From an uncultured Clostridium sp. (lineage in GTDB: Bacteria; Bacillota; Clostridia; TANB77; CAG-508): 25,518 nucleotides of DNA. Below the pieces are notes generated by a model, which worked only from the letters and a program-made list of their open reading frames with translations, did not search any database and was not told the DNA's origin. The position numbers and the translations under genes are program-made. Shown piece by piece: positions 23,502 to 25,518 of the stretch. The stretch spans positions 1 to 25,518 of the forward strand of contig CABQAZ010000020.1 of NCBI GenBank assembly GCA_902462295.1, in the 5' to 3' direction. The first letter of the stretch is position 1; every line of letters starts with the position of its first letter.

Positions 23502-24830
23502 ATGGATAAAAATAAAACTGAACAATACACTTTTGGAGTAGATGAAAAAGAAATATTAGAGAAGATGGAAATTGTAGAATCAAGTGTTAGACAAAATTTA
23601 TTAGAAAAAAATAAAGGAGAATTAATACAAACAAAATATTATTCAGAATTTGTATTAAATACAAACAATGGTCCTGTCACATTAAATAATATTTTTATAA
23701 CAAAGGAGAAAGACAAACAGGGAAATATGTCTTATCATTTACGTTGGATTTATGAAAGTGAAAATGGAGAGAAAACTATTGAAGAATATATGGCTGTTGA
23801 TTCAAATGGAAAAGTACATGCAGTAGATGGACTAGACGAGTATTACTTAAATAATGCGGAAATTGATTTAGATGAAATTATGGCTGAAAATGATGATAAA
23901 GAAAAAGATAGATTAAGAGGGATATCAGAAAAAGCTGATAAAAAAGAAATTGAGAAATCTATTAAAGAAAAAGATGATAAAGATGTTCAAAAAGAAGAAA
24001 AGCCAGAAGAACAAATAGAAAAAGATTTAAGTGAAGAAGAAAATTTAGACATAAGTTATTATAGAAAAATAAAGGATGATAATTTAGATGAACAAATAAA
24101 AAAAGATTTTAGTGAATATGAAGAAGAGGGAATTGCATATTCTAAAACAAAAAATGCATTTATAATGGTAGGAAAAAAAGATGGAAAATTTCAGATGGTA
24201 GATGGTTTTGAACCAGCACAACCTACATTGAAAACCGTAATTAGTATTAACGAAAATGGTAAGGAAGCGGGGAAGAAAGTGCCACATGCACTTATGAAGA
24301 CAAATAATTCACGAAAAGAAATGTCAATAACAATTGGACAATATGGATATATAGAAGCTGGAACAGTAGATAGATTACCATGTAATAAAAGGATAGAAAT
24401 GCAAGTAAGAGAAGAGGGAGAAACACAAAATGAGAGAACAAGTCCACAATTAAGCAGAGCAGTTAGGACACAAGGGACAGAAGCTTTACACAATTGGGCT
24501 GAAGAACACGAGGAAAAAAATGAAAATATGAAACAAGGAGATACTAGAAAAGAAGATATAACAGAAGAAATAGAAAATGATGGTAAGCATATAGAGAAAG
24601 TAAAGGAAGATGAAAAGATTCCTGGAACAAATATGAAATGGAAAGATTTTGCTCGTCAATGTGGATATAGAGAGGGAGATTCAATAGGAAAAGCATATAG
24701 AAGATTTGAAGATGCAAAAAAAGATATTAAAAATAAAGATAAATCAAACGAAGACTTGGTAAATGTTATCATCGAAGAGGAAGTATATGGATATATGCAT
24801 TGTAATAAAGAACATGAATTAAGTAAATAA
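23502..24830 (+). CDS. Charged hypothetical protein, 442 aa
   Basis: I do not recognise this protein. GGAGAAA precedes the ATG at 23502. Residues 1-125 look like a compact alpha/beta domain (EFVLNTNNGPVTLNNIFITKE, HLRWIYESENGEKTIEEYM). Residues about 130-200 are a very Glu/Lys-rich, likely disordered or coiled linker. Residues about 200-320 form a second folded part (EEGIAYSKTKNAFIMVGKKDGKF, TIGQYGYIEAGTVDRLPCNKR). A second charged linker is followed by a small C-terminal helical part ending with a Cys and His-containing segment (VYGYMHCNKEHEL). No signal or membrane span is seen. It is probably co-transcribed with rimO (24-base gap) and the TPR gene (16-base gap). Its low-complexity style resembles the 811-residue protein at 316, but I see no shared domain. 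Confidence 0.8.
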   Translation: MDKNKTEQYTFGVDEKEILEKMEIVESSVRQNLLEKNKGELIQTKYYSEFVLNTNNGPVTLNNIFITKEKDKQGNMSYHLRWIYESENGEKTIEEYMAVDSNGKVHAVDGLDEYYLNNAEIDLDEIMAENDDKEKDRLRGISEKADKKEIEKSIKEKDDKDVQKEEKPEEQIEKDLSEEENLDISYYRKIKDDNLDEQIKKDFSEYEEEGIAYSKTKNAFIMVGKKDGKFQMVDGFEPAQPTLKTVISINENGKEAGKKVPHALMKTNNSRKEMSITIGQYGYIEAGTVDRLPCNKRIEMQVREEGETQNERTSPQLSRAVRTQGTEALHNWAEEHEEKNENMKQGDTRKEDITEEIENDGKHIEKVKEDEKIPGTNMKWKDFARQCGYREGDSIGKAYRRFEDAKKDIKNKDKSNEDLVNVIIEEEVYGYMHCNKEHELSK

Positions 24831-24846
24831 AAAGGATGTAAAAACT

Positions 24847-25518
24847 ATGATAATTGAACAACTAATATTTATAATACTAGCATTTGGCTTGTTTGTTTAT
24901 ATGTTTTATCAATTAATAAAGAAAAATGATACAAAATATGTAACAATATTATCAATACAAGCTTTGCGGAATAGCAATAGATTTTTTACAATTATATTTT
25001 GCTGATAAAGATATAGGAACTACAACAAAAATAGTTATTTATCTATTATCAATAATTGTTCCAGTATTGATAATAATATTGGAAAAAATAAATAGTAACA
25101 TAGGAGAAGTGTTTGATAGTTTTATAGCAAGAATATATTTAGTTTTTGGAAACACAAAATCAGCTAAAGATAAATTAATAAAACTAGTAACTAAGTATCC
25201 GGAAAGTTATTTAGGACATAAACTTTTGGCTCAAATATATGAAAAAGAGGGTGGCCAAAGGAAAGCTGTAGACGAATATGCACAAGCGATAAGTATAAAT
25301 AAAAAAGATTATGATACATATTATAAAGTTGCTAATCTTTTAACAGATTTAGATAAAAAAGATGAAGCTATTGAAATGCTTACAAATTTATTAAGTAAAA
25401 AACCTGAATATACAGATGCAACGATTGCATTAGGAGATTTATTAATAGAAAAAGAAGATTATAAAGAAGCTGTAAATATATATACAGAAGCTTTAAAATA
25501 TAGTCCAACAAGTTTTGA
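24847..25518 (+). CDS. Membrane-anchored TPR protein, interrupted by a +1 frameshift and cut by the window end
   Basis: From the ATG at 24847 (AAAGGATG ahead) the zero frame encodes a membrane segment (residues about 4-23) and reads ILSIQAL, then CGG at 24967-24969, and stops at TGA 25003-25005 after only 52 codons. Skipping the C at 24967 gives QAL-GIAIDFLQLYFADKD, a second membrane segment (IVIYLLSIIVPVLIIILE), and then at least three tetratricopeptide repeats (SYLGHKLLAQIYEKEGGQRK, DTYYKVANLLTDLDKKDEAI, TDATIALGDLLIEKEDYKEA) to the window edge. The +1 frame is open for 551 bases with normal codon use, so the protein appears functional. The TPR part would face the cytosol and bind partner proteins; the function is unknown. 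The frameshift site has the same six bases (CGGAAT) as the one in gerAC. Confidence 0.82.
24967..24969 (+). other. Candidate +1 frameshift site (CGG codon) in the TPR gene
   Basis: The zero frame reads CAA GCT TTG CGG AAT AGC and stops 11 codons after the CGG. Skipping the C gives TTG-GGA-ATA (Leu-Gly-Ile) and opens the frame to the end of the window. The surrounding CGGAAT matches the gerAC site exactly. Confidence 0.65.

Overview
This is an AT-rich, densely coded stretch of a low-GC, Gram-positive, spore-forming anaerobe. Most likely it is an uncultured gut-type clostridial lineage. The basis is the A/T-biased codon use (arginine almost always AGA), strong GGAGG ribosome binding sites, spore genes (GerAB/GerAC germination proteins, YtaF-like membrane proteins) and the clostridial rnc / radical SAM / smc and plsX / acpP neighbourhoods. 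The exact taxon cannot be read from the window.

Layout. 1-80: the end of tuf (EF-Tu) and its terminator. 316-3056: two genes of unknown function under a two-promoter region; the larger (811 aa) carries nearly identical 54-residue tandem repeats. 3139-4570 (minus): acpP and plsX, fatty acid and phospholipid synthesis. 4737-8774 (plus): rnc, an Elp3-like radical SAM gene, a PstS-like phosphate-binding protein and a DUF3298-like protein, probably one operon ending in a strong hairpin. That hairpin also contains the ribosome binding site of the next gene, a YitT-family membrane protein (8823-9674). 9711-12125 (minus): gerAB-gerAC without gerAA, with gerAC split by a +1 frameshift. 12534-16079 (plus): smc. 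16137-18890 (minus): lemA, htpX and two tandem ytaF/mntP-like paralogues. 19254-25518 (plus): a G5/3D-domain cell-wall protein, pth, RNase E/G, rimO, an unknown charged protein, and a TPR membrane protein that is also split by a +1 frameshift and runs off the window.

Main discovery. Reading about 7,800 codons by eye, I found the arginine codon CGG in frame only twice. Both are exactly where a reading frame breaks, in two unrelated genes (gerAC at 10681-10683 and the TPR gene at 24967-24969). Both sites have the same six bases, CGGAAT. In both, skipping the single C (C-GGA-AT) restores a full-length protein with Gly-Ile at the junction, while the zero frame stops within about a dozen codons. 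This suggests +1 translational frameshifting at an unassigned or starved CGG codon, rather than two random errors or dead genes.

Second signal. A 181-nt, 6S-RNA-shaped hairpin lies upstream of smc (12229-12409). Its 5' half recurs at about 90% identity upstream of the 3D-domain gene (19035-19088).
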